Of a DNA stretch of 64,000 nt, positions 37,219 to 46,257 are shown piece after piece (the stretch's first letter is position 1; every line of letters begins with the position of its first letter). The notes beneath the pieces are model-generated. The model was not told the origin of the DNA. It saw nothing but the letters and a program-made list of their open reading frames with translations, and made no database searches. Source of the stretch: Neptunicoccus sediminis (GTDB lineage Bacteria; Pseudomonadota; Alphaproteobacteria; Rhodobacterales; Rhodobacteraceae); NCBI RefSeq assembly GCF_001719615.1, contig NZ_MDVX01000002.1, positions 186,001-250,000 on the forward strand. The letters are read 5' to 3'. The position numbers were made by a program, and so were the translations under genes.

Positions 37219-38370
37219 CTATTCGCCCCGTTTCGCCATAAACGCAGCAAGCCGGTCCAGACCTTCGCGAATATCGGCGGCAGAGCGGGCGTAGGAAAAC
37301 CGGATCGTCTGGTGGCCGCGTTTGGGGTCAAAATCCAGCCCCGGCGTAACGGACACGCCGGCATCCCGCAGGATTTCGGCGCAAAACGCGGCGCTGTCAT
37401 CGCTCCAGCGGGTAATATCGGCATAAACATAGAACGCCCCGTCCGGTGGTGCGATCCGGTCGAACCCCATCTTGGGCAGTTCCTCCAGCATCAAACGGCG
37501 GTTTTCGGCGTAAACGGCAAAGTTCTCGGTCAGTTCGGCTTCTGCGTCCATCGCCCCGAGCGCGGCAATCTGGGCGGCATGGGGGGCGCAGATGAACATA
37601 TTCTGCGCCAAACGTTCTACCGCACGCACATGGGTTTCCGGCACCACCATCCAGCCGATCCGCCATCCTGTCATGGAGAAATATTTCGAGAAAGAGTTGA
37701 TCACGAACACATCGTCGCTGATTTCCAGCGCGGAAACGGCACGGCCTTCATACTGGATACCGTGGTAAATCTCGTCGGAGATAAAGGCGATATTCTGCGC
37801 GGCGCAGTGGTCCATCAGCTCTTTCAATGCGGGTTTGTCTAGCATGGTGCCCGACGGATTGGCCGGACTCGCCACCAGCAAGCCTGCAAGATCAGACTCG
37901 GCTTTGATGTCCTCAAGGCTCGGCTGATAGCGGTTTTCTGCTTGGGTCTGGATGCCCACAGGCTCCAGCGAAAGAGCTTTGAGAATGTTGCGATAGCTCG
38001 GGTAGCCGGGTTCCCCTATGGCCACACGTTCGTTCGCATCAAACAAGGTGGTAAAGGCCAGCGTGAAGGCAGCGGACGATCCGGCGGTGACGATAATACG
38101 GTCCGGCGACAGGGTCACACCGTACCAGTCCTTATAAAGCCGTGCGATACGGGCGCGCAGATCCGGACGCCCCAATGCCACAGTATAGCCCATAGGATCT
38201 TTGGCCATTTCCGCGCTTAGCAGATCCAGCGCGGTTTGCGGTGCGGCGGTTCCGGGTTGGCCTACTTCCATATGGATAATAGAGCGTCCCTTTGATTCTT
38301 CTTTGTGGGCGGCGTCCATCACGTCCATCACAATAAAGGGATCAACTGCACCTCTGCTTGAAATCCGCAT
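37219..38370 (-). CDS. PLP-dependent aminotransferase, class I/II
   Basis: 383 aa, fold type I. The PLP lysine is Lys229 in SFSKYFSMTGWRIGW. Asn171 (SPANPSG), Asp199 and Tyr202 (SDEIYHG) and Arg237 complete the cofactor pocket. It resembles the aspartate/aromatic aminotransferase subgroup often annotated as an alanine, valine or aromatic transaminase, so the substrate is not certain. It lies 64 bases upstream of prfB in the same direction but is probably unrelated in function. Confidence 0.88.
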   Translation of the reverse strand: MRISSRGAVDPFIVMDVMDAAHKEESKGRSIIHMEVGQPGTAAPQTALDLLSAEMAKDPMGYTVALGRPDLRARIARLYKDWYGVTLSPDRIIVTAGSSAAFTLAFTTLFDANERVAIGEPGYPSYRNILKALSLEPVGIQTQAENRYQPSLEDIKAESDLAGLLVASPANPSGTMLDKPALKELMDHCAAQNIAFISDEIYHGIQYEGRAVSALEISDDVFVINSFSKYFSMTGWRIGWMVVPETHVRAVERLAQNMFICAPHAAQIAALGAMDAEAELTENFAVYAENRRLMLEELPKMGFDRIAPPDGAFYVYADITRWSDDSAAFCAEILRDAGVSVTPGLDFDPKRGHQTIRFSYARSAADIREGLDRLAAFMAKRGE

Positions 38371-38536
38371 CCTGTCGCTCCTACACTGCGTCTTGTTGAG
38401 CGCAGGTTGTTTCAGGCGGCGGGTGTGCCGTCAATAGGGCCAAGAGCAGCGAGTGTCCCCTTCCGGCTTTCGCCGCGCGCTGTGTGGAATCGAACTTTCA
38501 CCAGCCCCTGATTTGTGGCAAACGGGCGTCAACATA

Positions 38537-38576
38537 TCGGGGCGGCGCGCAGAAAATGCGCGTCAACCCGCCCCGA
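38537..38576 (+). promoter_or_regulatory. Strong GC-rich hairpin in the leader of the DsbA-like gene
   Basis: Outer arms TCGGGGCGG (38537-38545) and CCGCCCCGA (38568-38576) flank an inner stem CGCGCA/TGCGCG with loop GAAAA. Only TCAAC bulges on the 3' side. It has no T-run. It lies about 36 bases before the chosen start codon, so it would be in the 5' untranslated region of the DsbA-like gene, or mark the end of an upstream transcript. Confidence 0.5.
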
Positions 38577-38612
38577 ATGAATGAAAACGGACTAGGAATG
38601 ATCGGACTTTCC

Positions 38613-39353
38613 ATGAAATCTTTGAAAATCGCCGCGCTGATCAGCGCCCTTGCGGTTCCCGCTGTGGCCAGTGATCTGGACAACCTGACGTCCGCTGAAC
38701 GGGCCAGCTTTGGTGAAGAGGTCCGCGCCTATCTTCTGGACAATCCCGAAGTGCTGCTGGAAGCGATGCAAGTGCTGCGGGACCGCGAGCAACAAGCCGA
38801 ATCACATGCAGATGCGCAAATGCTGTCGCAGAATGCGGATGAGATTTTCAATGACGGCATTTCCTATGTGGGCGGCAACCCCGACGGCGACATCACCATT
38901 GTAGAATTCCTCGACTATCGCTGCGGTTACTGCCGCAAGGCCCATGCGGATATGGCGAAACTGCTGGAAAAAGACGGCAATATTCGCTGGGTCGTCAAGG
39001 AATTTCCGATCCTCGGGGATGACAGCGACGCCTCTTCGCGCATGGCCATCGCCACATTGCGTCACTACGGCAATGACGCCTACCTGAAGCTTCATGACAT
39101 CCTGATGACCTTTCAGGGGCCGGTGAATGCGCAGACCATGCCCACCCTCGCAGAGCAGGCAGGCATCGACTACGAACCGCTGGTCGAGATCATGGAAAGC
39201 CCCGAAGTATCAGAGCATATTGCACGGGTTCGCGCGCTTGGATCAAAGCTGCAAGTCACCGGCACGCCGTCTTTTGTGATTGAAGATACGATCCTGCGCG
39301 GGTATCTGCCCCTTCGGGATATGCAAACCATCGTCGCAGAGGTGCGCGGCTAA
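38613..39353 (+). CDS. DsbA family periplasmic thiol-disulfide oxidoreductase
   Basis: 246 aa from MKSLKIAA. An ATG five codons earlier (38598) is also possible. A signal peptide (residues 1-20, cleaved after AVAS) precedes a helical dimerisation-like stretch (25-85) and a thioredoxin fold with Cys104-Gly-Tyr-Cys107 and a cis-Pro loop (VTGTPSFVI). This layout is that of the Com1/ScsC-like DsbA group, disulfide oxidases or isomerases of the periplasm. It precedes accB by 118 bases. Confidence 0.88.
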   Translation: MKSLKIAALISALAVPAVASDLDNLTSAERASFGEEVRAYLLDNPEVLLEAMQVLRDREQQAESHADAQMLSQNADEIFNDGISYVGGNPDGDITIVEFLDYRCGYCRKAHADMAKLLEKDGNIRWVVKEFPILGDDSDASSRMAIATLRHYGNDAYLKLHDILMTFQGPVNAQTMPTLAEQAGIDYEPLVEIMESPEVSEHIARVRALGSKLQVTGTPSFVIEDTILRGYLPLRDMQTIVAEVRG

Positions 39354-39471
39354 ACCCCGCCCCGCTGCTTCAAACCCGACCACACTCTGTGCTTTTAACG
39401 CACAGAGAAACCCCCTATATAGACGGATACGTCTGCAACGAGACAGACGCCCACAGGTTAAGGACCCCTTG

Positions 39472-39990
39472 ATGTCAAAAAAACACCAGGACGCCGACGT
39501 CGCCTTTATCGAAGCGCTTTCAGATCTTGTCAGTGCCAAAGACCTTGCTGAAATTCAGGTCAAACGGGACTATGACGACAATTCGAGCCTGAACGTGCGC
39601 GTGACACGCTACGCGGCCACAACAACAGTTTCAGCCCCGCAACAGGCTTATTCGGCTCCGGCGGCACCTGCTGCTCCGGCTGCACCGGCAGCGGCACCGG
39701 CGGCACCGACGGCTGCTCCGGCCGCAGCGGTAGAATCCAACGATCCCGCCGAAGATCCCGGTGCAGTGTCTTCCCCGATGGTCGGGACGATCTACCTGCA
39801 ACCCGAACCGGGTGCCCAGCCGTTTGTTTCAGTCGGCACACAGGTCAGCGAAGGCCAGACCCTGATGATCGTGGAAGCCATGAAAACCATGAACCAGATC
39901 CCGGCGCCACGCTCCGGCACGGTCAAACGGATCCTCGTAGAAGATGGCAGCGCTGTCGAATTCGGCTCGCCGCTCGTCATTCTCGAATAA
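39472..39990 (+). CDS. accB: Biotin carboxyl carrier protein of acetyl-CoA carboxylase
   Basis: 172 aa starting at MSKKHQDA. N-terminal AccB domain (1-50), an Ala/Pro linker at about 60-87, and the biotinyl domain with Lys138 in EAMKTMNQ. It carries carboxybiotin between biotin carboxylase and carboxyltransferase in fatty acid synthesis. The upstream open frame belongs to the spacer after the DsbA-like gene. accC follows after 16 bases. Confidence 0.97.
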   Translation: MSKKHQDADVAFIEALSDLVSAKDLAEIQVKRDYDDNSSLNVRVTRYAATTTVSAPQQAYSAPAAPAAPAAPAAAPAAPTAAPAAAVESNDPAEDPGAVSSPMVGTIYLQPEPGAQPFVSVGTQVSEGQTLMIVEAMKTMNQIPAPRSGTVKRILVEDGSAVEFGSPLVILE

Positions 39991-40006
39991 TCAAAGGTCG
40001 TCGCTT

Positions 40007-41356
40007 ATGTTCTCTAAAGTCCTCATCGCCAACCGGGGTGAAATCGCGCTGCGCGTTATTCGCGCCTGTCAAGAACTTGGTATCCAGACGGTTGCCGTGC
40101 ATTCCACAGCCGATAGCGATGCCATGCACGTGCGCATGGCAGACGAGAGCATCTGCATCGGCCCGCCCTCCGGTGCGCTCTCTTATCTGAACATTCCTGC
40201 GATCATTTCCGCCTGTGAAATTACCGGCGCAGAGGCCGTCCATCCGGGCTATGGTTTCCTGTCGGAAAACGCCCAGTTTGTTCAGGTTCTGGAAGATCAC
40301 GACATCAAGTTCATCGGACCGACTGCTGAACACATCCGGATCATGGGCGACAAGATCACCGCCAAGGAGACCATGCGCAAGCTTGGTGTGCCCTGTGTAC
40401 CGGGTTCCGAAGGCGGCGTTGATACTTTGGAAGAGGCTTTCAAAGTGTCCGACGACATGGGCTTTCCGGTTATCGTCAAAGCCACTGCCGGTGGTGGCGG
40501 GCGCGGTATGAAGCTTGCCAAGACGCGGGACGAGCTGGAAAATGCGTTTCTCAGCGCCCGTGCCGAGGCAAAAGCCGTCTTTGGCAACGATGAAGTCTAC
40601 ATCGAGAAATACCTTACCCTGCCCCGCCACATCGAGGTTCAGGTGTTTGGCGATGGCAAGGGCCGTGCGGTCCATCTGGGGGAACGGGACTGTTCCTTGC
40701 AGCGCCGTCACCAAAAGGTTTTCGAAGAAGGCCCCGGACCCTGCATTTCCCATGAAATGCGCGACCGTATCGGCAAAACATGCGCCGATGCGGCGGCCAG
40801 TATCAACTATGCCGGTGCCGGCACGGTTGAGTTCCTTTATGAAAACGACGAGTTCTATTTCATCGAAATGAACACCCGTTTGCAGGTGGAACACCCTGTC
40901 ACCGAAGCGATTTTCGGTGTGGATCTGGTAAAGCAGCAAATCCGCGTTGCCGCTGGCGAGGAAATGACTTTCGTTCAGGACGAGCTGAGCATTAAGGGCC
41001 ACGCCATCGAGGTGCGGATCAACGCCGAGAAACTGCCCAATTTCAGCCCCTGCCCCGGAACGATCACCCATTTCCATGCACCGGGCGGTCTGGGGGTGCG
41101 GATGGATAGCGCGCTTTATGCCGGCTATAAAATCCCGCCCTATTACGACAGTCTGATTGCCAAGCTGATCGTCACCGGCACCACCCGGGAAGCCACGCTG
41201 GCACGGTTGCACCGCGCTTTGGGTGAGCTGATCATCGACGGTGTGGATACCACCGTTCCGCTGTTCCACGAGTTGTTGCAGGAACCGGACATCCAAGCCG
41301 GCGACTATGACATTCACTGGTTGGAAAAATGGCTGGAAAAAAAGAACTTCGCCTGA
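40007..41356 (+). CDS. accC: Biotin carboxylase subunit of acetyl-CoA carboxylase
   Basis: 449 aa starting at MFSKVLIANRGEIA. ATP-grasp enzyme: the glycine-rich ATP loop is GGGGRGMKLA and the metal/biotin region is FIEMNTRLQVEHPVTE. It carboxylates the biotin on AccB using bicarbonate and ATP. Full family length. Followed by aat after 4 bases. Confidence 0.98.
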   Translation: MFSKVLIANRGEIALRVIRACQELGIQTVAVHSTADSDAMHVRMADESICIGPPSGALSYLNIPAIISACEITGAEAVHPGYGFLSENAQFVQVLEDHDIKFIGPTAEHIRIMGDKITAKETMRKLGVPCVPGSEGGVDTLEEAFKVSDDMGFPVIVKATAGGGGRGMKLAKTRDELENAFLSARAEAKAVFGNDEVYIEKYLTLPRHIEVQVFGDGKGRAVHLGERDCSLQRRHQKVFEEGPGPCISHEMRDRIGKTCADAAASINYAGAGTVEFLYENDEFYFIEMNTRLQVEHPVTEAIFGVDLVKQQIRVAAGEEMTFVQDELSIKGHAIEVRINAEKLPNFSPCPGTITHFHAPGGLGVRMDSALYAGYKIPPYYDSLIAKLIVTGTTREATLARLHRALGELIIDGVDTTVPLFHELLQEPDIQAGDYDIHWLEKWLEKKNFA

Positions 41357-41360
41357 TCCC

Positions 41361-41990
41361 GTGTCAGACGTAACACCAGAGCTGCTGGTGCGGGCCTATG
41401 CCAGCGGGGTTTTCCCGATGGCAGACACCGCCGCCAGCACCGAGATTTACTGGGTAGACCCGACCGATCGGGGCGTTGTGCCTCTGGACGGGTTCCACAT
41501 CTCGCGCTCTCTGGCCAAAGCGATCCGCAGGGAAGATTATTCCGTGCGGATCAACAGCGACTTTGCCCTGACGCTGCAACTCTGTGCCGACCGGCCCGAG
41601 ACATGGATCAACGGCGAAATCTTCCAACTTTACTGTACGTTGCACGACTTGGGACTGGCCCATTCGCTCGAAATCTGGCGGGACGATCAGATGATCGGCG
41701 GCGTTTACGGGGTCACGCTGGGCGGCGCGTTTTTCGGGGAAAGCATGTTCTCCAAGGCCACCAACGGATCGAAAATCGCGCTGGCCTATCTGGTGCACCG
41801 TCTGCGTGCTGGCGGGTTCAGCCTGTTTGACACCCAGTTCATCACCAGCCATCTGCAAAGCCTCGGGGCGGTAGAAATTCCGCGGGCGACCTATCATCTA
41901 CAGTTGGGTAAAGCTTTGGAGATACGGGCAGAATTCGGCGCGGCGGCCACGCCCGACGCCACGCAGTTGCTGGCGGATCTGAAACCTTAG
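41361..41990 (+). CDS. aat: Leucyl/phenylalanyl-tRNA-protein transferase
   Basis: 209 aa from a GTG 4 bases after the accC stop. The frame is open further back inside accC. It adds Leu or Phe to proteins with N-terminal Arg or Lys, marking them for ClpAP degradation (N-end rule). Typical segments are YASGVFPMAD, YWVDPTDRGVVPLD, GGVYGVTLGGAFFGESMFS and DTQFITSHLQSLGAVEI. It is probably translated by coupling to accC. It is convergent with the DUF2155 gene. Confidence 0.95.
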   Translation: MSDVTPELLVRAYASGVFPMADTAASTEIYWVDPTDRGVVPLDGFHISRSLAKAIRREDYSVRINSDFALTLQLCADRPETWINGEIFQLYCTLHDLGLAHSLEIWRDDQMIGGVYGVTLGGAFFGESMFSKATNGSKIALAYLVHRLRAGGFSLFDTQFITSHLQSLGAVEIPRATYHLQLGKALEIRAEFGAAATPDATQLLADLKP

Positions 41991-42009
41991 GCTTCTGATC
42001 AAAGCGGGA

Positions 42010-42402
42010 TTAATCGCTACCCTGCTCTGCCGCGTCTGCCAGTTTGCACCGCACAACCCATACGTCATAACGGGGATGTTCCAGCGCGGAGAGTGCCGGA
42101 CTGGAGGCGATCATCCATCCCTCAAACGCGGGGCGGTTTTCCCGTACATCGCGGATCACCAGATAGGCAAAAGCATCTGCGGAAATATTCCCCGCCGGAT
42201 ACCGGCAATCCTGCACAGACACCATCAGACGTTCGTAAACGGTGGTGTCCCCCACGGGCAAATCAATGTCTTCGACCTCGCCGGTGATGGTATCAAGGGC
42301 GCGCAATTGCACAATGTCACCGTGCTTGGTCTTGACCGAGCTTTGACCCAAGGCCACAACCGGCACCATCACAGCAGCACATAAGAGCGACAGCAGCTTC
42401 AT
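42010..42402 (-). CDS. DUF2155 family exported protein
   Basis: 130 aa. A signal peptide (1-19, ending ALGQ) precedes a DUF2155 domain with LDTITGEVEDIDLPVG, QDCRYPAGN and EGWMIASSPALSALEHPRYDVWV. The family is alphaproteobacterial, with no known activity. Its start overlaps the mlaD-like gene stop by 4 bases (ATGA), so it is probably co-translated and acts at the envelope. Confidence 0.88.
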   Translation of the reverse strand: MKLLSLLCAAVMVPVVALGQSSVKTKHGDIVQLRALDTITGEVEDIDLPVGDTTVYERLMVSVQDCRYPAGNISADAFAYLVIRDVRENRPAFEGWMIASSPALSALEHPRYDVWVVRCKLADAAEQGSD

Positions 42403-42845
42403 TCAGAAGAGCCGCTCACAAACTTCAGCAGCAGCGAGATCAGGCTGACCGCGCCCTGTGTGTCCAGCAGCTCTCCGCCGTCTTCGAGATTGAACTCCGA
42501 ACCGCCGGGGACGATTTCAACATAGTTTCCACCGAGCAAACCCTCAGAGGCAATCACCACCGAGGAATCATCGGGCAGCACAATATCCTTGCCCACTGCC
42601 AGCGCCGTTTCCGCACGGAAGGTCTGCGGGTTCAGGTCCAGCCCTGTGACAGTGCCGATTTTCACGCCCGCCAACCGCACATCGGTGCCAAGGGAAATCC
42701 CCTCAACCGAACGGAAAGAGGCGTTCACCGTGTAGCTGTCGCCGGTGCCCGACACGCCAACCGCATTGGCGGCGTAATACAAAAATCCGGTTGCCGCGAT
42801 CAGAACGACGGCGCCGATTGCTGTTTCTGCTGCACTGTTTGCCAT
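42399..42845 (-). CDS. mlaD: MlaD family lipid-transport protein
   Basis: 148 aa. One N-terminal membrane helix (residues about 6-26) and an MCE/MlaD domain (SVEGISLGTDVRLAGVKIGTV, SEGLLGGNYVEIVPG). MlaD forms a hexameric ring in the periplasm that carries phospholipids between membranes for the MlaFE ABC transporter. The other mla genes are not in the window. It lies between the NDUFA12-like and DUF2155 genes. Confidence 0.88.
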   Translation of the reverse strand: MANSAAETAIGAVVLIAATGFLYYAANAVGVSGTGDSYTVNASFRSVEGISLGTDVRLAGVKIGTVTGLDLNPQTFRAETALAVGKDIVLPDDSSVVIASEGLLGGNYVEIVPGGSEFNLEDGGELLDTQGAVSLISLLLKFVSGSSE

Positions 42846-42903
42846 TATGACCCCCTATCCCAGCGGATGCTGACTGTAAAAACCTGTGATAAACCGCGCG
42901 GGC

Positions 42904-43278
42904 TTATTCAGGTTGCCATGCCTCGTAATCCGCGCGGTGGGGCGGTGTCGGAGAGCGCAGGCTGCCACTTGGGACATAGGCCAATGGCGTGCCGGTCAAG
43001 TTCTCCAGATGCTCTTTTTCCCATTTTTTGCGGGGCAGAGGGGCTTCGGTCGGAGGCGTTTGATAGGTCTGGTGCAGCCAGCCGTGCCATTCGGGGGAAA
43101 TGCGGCTGGCCTCGGCCTCGCCGTTGTAAATCACCCAGCGTCGTGACCCGTCCTTGTTCTCGTAGAACTGGTTGCCTTCATCGTCTGCGCCGACTTTGAC
43201 ACCATTGCGCCACGTCCAGAACTGTGTGTTCAGGGTCTGGCCGTTCCACCATGTAAACAATCGCAGGATAGACTTCAT
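42904..43278 (-). CDS. NDUFA12-like complex I accessory subunit
   Basis: 124 aa from the ATG at 43278 (a GTG codon lies just before). It matches the 17.2-kDa supernumerary subunit of NADH:ubiquinone oxidoreductase: [41 protein letters not shown] and a proline-rich C-terminal half. Such subunits lie outside the nuo operon in alphaproteobacteria. It is on the peripheral arm side of complex I. Confidence 0.92.
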   Translation of the reverse strand: MKSILRLFTWWNGQTLNTQFWTWRNGVKVGADDEGNQFYENKDGSRRWVIYNGEAEASRISPEWHGWLHQTYQTPPTEAPLPRKKWEKEHLENLTGTPLAYVPSGSLRSPTPPHRADYEAWQPE

Positions 43279-43282
43279 CACG

Positions 43283-43441
43283 TTACTCTTTTGCTGCTAC
43301 CGGATCAGGCGGGACCGTCAGCCCTGCCTTTGCCAGCCATTCATCTGCCGGATCGTCATGTGTTGCCTGCCCTGTCAGCTTCTGGTCGGGTGGCAGCTTA
43401 CACTTGTCTAGCTGGGCCTTATATGGCCTATTCCGCGCCAC
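43283..43441 (-). CDS. Possible small protein upstream of the NDUFA12-like gene
   Basis: A 52-codon frame from GTG ends with TAA only 4 bases before the NDUFA12-like ATG. The predicted protein is basic at the N-terminus ([13 protein letters not shown]) and ends with [20 protein letters not shown], which has normal amino acid composition. The spacing is operon-like, but there is no ATG and no good ribosome site. The family is not recognised. It could equally be the remains of a longer gene or chance. Confidence 0.3.
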   Translation of the reverse strand: MARNRPYKAQLDKCKLPPDQKLTGQATHDDPADEWLAKAGLTVPPDPVAAKE

Positions 43442-43485
43442 GCGTCCAGTCTTGGAGGTGTGTTTTCAGTCGCAAAGGGAAGGCT

Positions 43486-44142
43486 ATGGCGCTTCTTGCA
43501 ATCTTTCGCCGTGTGCTGGCGGTTCTTCTGTCGATTTACCTGCTGACAGTGGTTTTTGTGACAGGCTTTGCGACGCTGCAACCCCTGTGGGAACCCGCGA
43601 TGCCAGAGGCGGATATGATCGTGGTTTTGGGGGGTGGCATGTCAGCGGAGGGGCGATTGCACCGCTCGACCACGGTGCGGGTGGATCGGGGGGTGGCGCT
43701 TTATCAGGCAGGGGCAGCGCCGCAAATCCTGTTTACAGGCGGCGCATTGGTTGCAGGGGCACCGGCAGCAGGCCGTCAGATGGCGCAGCGGGCAAGGGAG
43801 CAGGGCGTGCCGCAAGCCGCCATCCTGACGGAAACCCGATCCCATTCCACCCTGCAAAACGCCCTGTTCAGCCGCGCAGACTGGCAGGCGGCTGCGCATA
43901 TCATTCTTGTAACAGAAGGGTTTCACCTGCCCCGAAGTTGGGCCAGTTTCAAAGCTTTCGGCGCAAAACAGATAACGCTGGTCCACGCCCGCAGGTTCAG
44001 AGGCGACAGTGTGATTGGCGGCGTCAAAATGGTGCTGCGGGAATCACTGGCTTACTGGTTCAACGGGGCGCGGTATCTGATATGGCAGGCGGCGGGACTG
44101 TCCGGTCTGGCACGTGCGGACCGCGATGCCCTGCTCTATTAG
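43486..44142 (+). CDS. YdcF family (DUF218) membrane-associated protein
   Basis: 218 aa, starting at MALLAIFR with AGGGAAGG just upstream. An N-terminal membrane helix (about 8-30) precedes the DUF218 domain (VVLGGGMSAEGRLH, ILFTGG, TETRSHSTLQNA, VTEGFHLPRS). YdcF/SanA/ElyC proteins are envelope-associated; some bind S-adenosylmethionine or act in peptidoglycan precursor metabolism, but the activity here is unknown. It is convergent with the ABC exporter. Confidence 0.85.
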   Translation: MALLAIFRRVLAVLLSIYLLTVVFVTGFATLQPLWEPAMPEADMIVVLGGGMSAEGRLHRSTTVRVDRGVALYQAGAAPQILFTGGALVAGAPAAGRQMAQRAREQGVPQAAILTETRSHSTLQNALFSRADWQAAAHIILVTEGFHLPRSWASFKAFGAKQITLVHARRFRGDSVIGGVKMVLRESLAYWFNGARYLIWQAAGLSGLARADRDALLY

Positions 44143-44151
44143 CCCCCGCGC

Positions 44152-45969
44152 CTACCCCGCTTTCTCGCTGATCACATCATCCAGTCCGGAGGTGAACTGC
44201 AAACGCGCAAGCCGTGCATAAAGCCCGCCTTCCGCCACCAGCGCGTCGTGGGTGCCCTGAGCTACCACTTTCCCGCCATCAAGCACGATAATCCGGTCCG
44301 CCCGTTTCACCGTGGCCAGACGATGGGCCACGATCAGCGTTGTGCGATCCGCCGCCAGACGGTCTACCGCCTGTTGCACGGCCTGTTCGCTCTCGGCGTC
44401 GAGCGCAGAGGTCGCCTCGTCCAGCAGCAGCACAGGCGCGTCCCGCAGGATGGCGCGGGCAATTGCAATCCGCTGTTTTTGCCCGCCCGACAACATGACG
44501 CCCCGCTCTCCGACGAAACTGTCATAGCCTTCGGGCAAAGCGGTCAGGAACCCGTCCGCTGCGGCGGCTTTGGCGGCGGCAATCACTTCGGCATCGCTTG
44601 CATCGGGGCGGCCGAAACGGATGTTCTCCATTGCAGAGGTGGCAAAGATCACCGGATCCTGTGGCACATAGGCCAGATGATGGCGGAACCCATCCCGGCG
44701 CAGGCTGGCAATATCCATCCCGTCAAGGGTTATGCGCCCCTGATCGGGATCAAAGAAGCGCAGTAACAATTGGAAAACAGTCGATTTTCCGGCACCCGAA
44801 GGACCGACCAGAGCCACAGTTTCCCCCGCCTTCACATCCAGAGAGAACCCTTCTAGCGCGGGCGCTTTGGGGCGGGCGGGATAGCGGAACGTGACGTTTT
44901 CAAATGCGACCGAACCCGTGATTGCGGCAGGCATTTGCGCCGCATCCGCACGATCCTGAACCGGATCTTCGGCCTGAAGCAATTCCACCAATCGCTCGGT
45001 CGCGCCGGCAGCCCGTTGCAACTCGCTCCAGATTTCGGACAGGGCCGCAACGGATCCTGCCACAAGCACCGCATAGATCACGAATTGCACCAGTGCGCCG
45101 GTGCTCATCAAATCGGCCCGCACATCCCGCGCACCCATCCACAGCACGCCCACGATGCCTGTAAAGATCAGGAAAATCACGATTACCGTTGTCAGCGCGC
45201 GGGCACCGATGCGTTGGCGGGCGGCGTCGAAGGCTTCTTCGGTCAGCGTGTCAAACCGCGCACGGCTGCGCCTTTCATGGGTAAACGCCTGCACTGTCGT
45301 TGCAGCCAGCAGGGTCTCGGAGGCATTGCCGGAGCTTTCCGCGATCTTGTTCTGGTTTTCACGGCTCAACCGGCGCACCCGCCGCCCCAGCACCAGAATC
45401 GGCACCAGCACAAAGGGCACCAGCAACAGAACCGCCCCTGTCAACTTGGCAGAGGTAAACATCATCAGGATCAGACCGCCAAAGAAAATCAGCACGTTGC
45501 GCAGGGCAACGGAAACGGAAGACCCGATAACCGATTGAATAAGCGTGGTATCGGTGGTGATCCGGCTCAGCACTTCGCCCGTCATGACTTTATCAAAGAA
45601 AGCGGGGCTCATCCCGATCATTTTGGTGTAAACGGCCTTGCGAATATCCGCGATGACGCGTTCGCCCAACCGCGTAACGAAGTAATAGCGAAACCCCGTT
45701 CCCACCGCCAGCAAGCCGGCAATCGCAATCGCTGCGCCAAAATACTGGTCCATCAACTGGGTAGACCCCGTGGAAAAACCGTCCACCACACGGCGCACAG
45801 CCAGAGGCAGCAACAACGACAGCGCGGCAGTAACAGCCAGCGACACCCCTGCAAGCGCAATCATCAGGCGATAAGGCTTCAGGAAAGGTGCAAGCCCGCG
45901 CAAAGGTCCGACAGTTTTGGATTTCTCACGGGATTGCGGGTCGGCTGACATGCTCTTATCTTGGGCCAT
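44152..45969 (-). CDS. ABC transporter, fused permease and ATPase (MsbA-like)
   Basis: 605 aa; the start could also be the Met six codons later. Six membrane helices occupy residues about 35-325 (ABC exporter type I fold), then an ATPase domain with Walker A GPSGAGKST, signature LSGGQKQRIAIARA and Walker B LLLDEATSALDAES. It is a half-transporter that works as a dimer to export lipids, peptides or drugs; the substrate is unknown. It lies next to tRNA-Gly. Confidence 0.9.
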   Translation of the reverse strand: MAQDKSMSADPQSREKSKTVGPLRGLAPFLKPYRLMIALAGVSLAVTAALSLLLPLAVRRVVDGFSTGSTQLMDQYFGAAIAIAGLLAVGTGFRYYFVTRLGERVIADIRKAVYTKMIGMSPAFFDKVMTGEVLSRITTDTTLIQSVIGSSVSVALRNVLIFFGGLILMMFTSAKLTGAVLLLVPFVLVPILVLGRRVRRLSRENQNKIAESSGNASETLLAATTVQAFTHERRSRARFDTLTEEAFDAARQRIGARALTTVIVIFLIFTGIVGVLWMGARDVRADLMSTGALVQFVIYAVLVAGSVAALSEIWSELQRAAGATERLVELLQAEDPVQDRADAAQMPAAITGSVAFENVTFRYPARPKAPALEGFSLDVKAGETVALVGPSGAGKSTVFQLLLRFFDPDQGRITLDGMDIASLRRDGFRHHLAYVPQDPVIFATSAMENIRFGRPDASDAEVIAAAKAAAADGFLTALPEGYDSFVGERGVMLSGGQKQRIAIARAILRDAPVLLLDEATSALDAESEQAVQQAVDRLAADRTTLIVAHRLATVKRADRIIVLDGGKVVAQGTHDALVAEGGLYARLARLQFTSGLDDVISEKAG

Positions 45970-46022
45970 GCTTACTCCGGCGGTCCGCAGTTCGCCACCT
46001 TAACAGTGTATTAGGGTGGATT

Positions 46023-46096
46023 TGGAGCGGGTAGCGGGAATCGAACCCGCACCTTAAGCTTGGAAGGCTCTTATGATACCATTTCACCATACCCGC
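46023..46096 (-). tRNA. tRNA-Gly (anticodon TCC), CCA encoded
   Basis: 74 bases on the minus strand. Acceptor arms GCGGGTA/TACCCGC, the T-arm GCGGG-TTCGATT-CCCGC and the anticodon loop CTTCCAA with TCC at 46062-46064 can all be read. The discriminator T and a genomic CCA (46023-46025) follow. It reads GGA/GGG codons. Confidence 0.96.
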
Positions 46097-46177
46097 GCCG
46101 AGTTTCAGGTACTATTTCAAAGCCTGCGGATGGTCAAGAAACAGTTTTCACAAAGTTTCTTCCGGTTTAAAAAAATG

Positions 46178-46211
46178 AAAGGCTGCACCCACGCCAATAG
46201 ATGCAGCCTTT
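46178..46211. terminator. Terminator of the Gfo/Idh/MocA operon
   Basis: Perfect 10-bp stem AAAGGCTGCA (46178-46187) and TGCAGCCTTT (46202-46211). Read on the minus strand it is followed by CATTTTTTT, a good T-run, so it ends the minus-strand sugar operon 47 bases after its last stop. Confidence 0.8.
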
Positions 46212-46257
46212 ACAATATATACTGAAAATTTCTTCAAAAATTGCGGTGAAAACGGCG

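Noticed and set aside
39655-39735. Repeat-rich stretch in accB considered as a microsatellite of interest
   Set aside because: It encodes the ordinary Ala/Pro linker of biotin carrier proteins.
39977-41317. 446-codon antisense frame opposite accC
   Set aside because: Mirror of accC without any protein-like motif.
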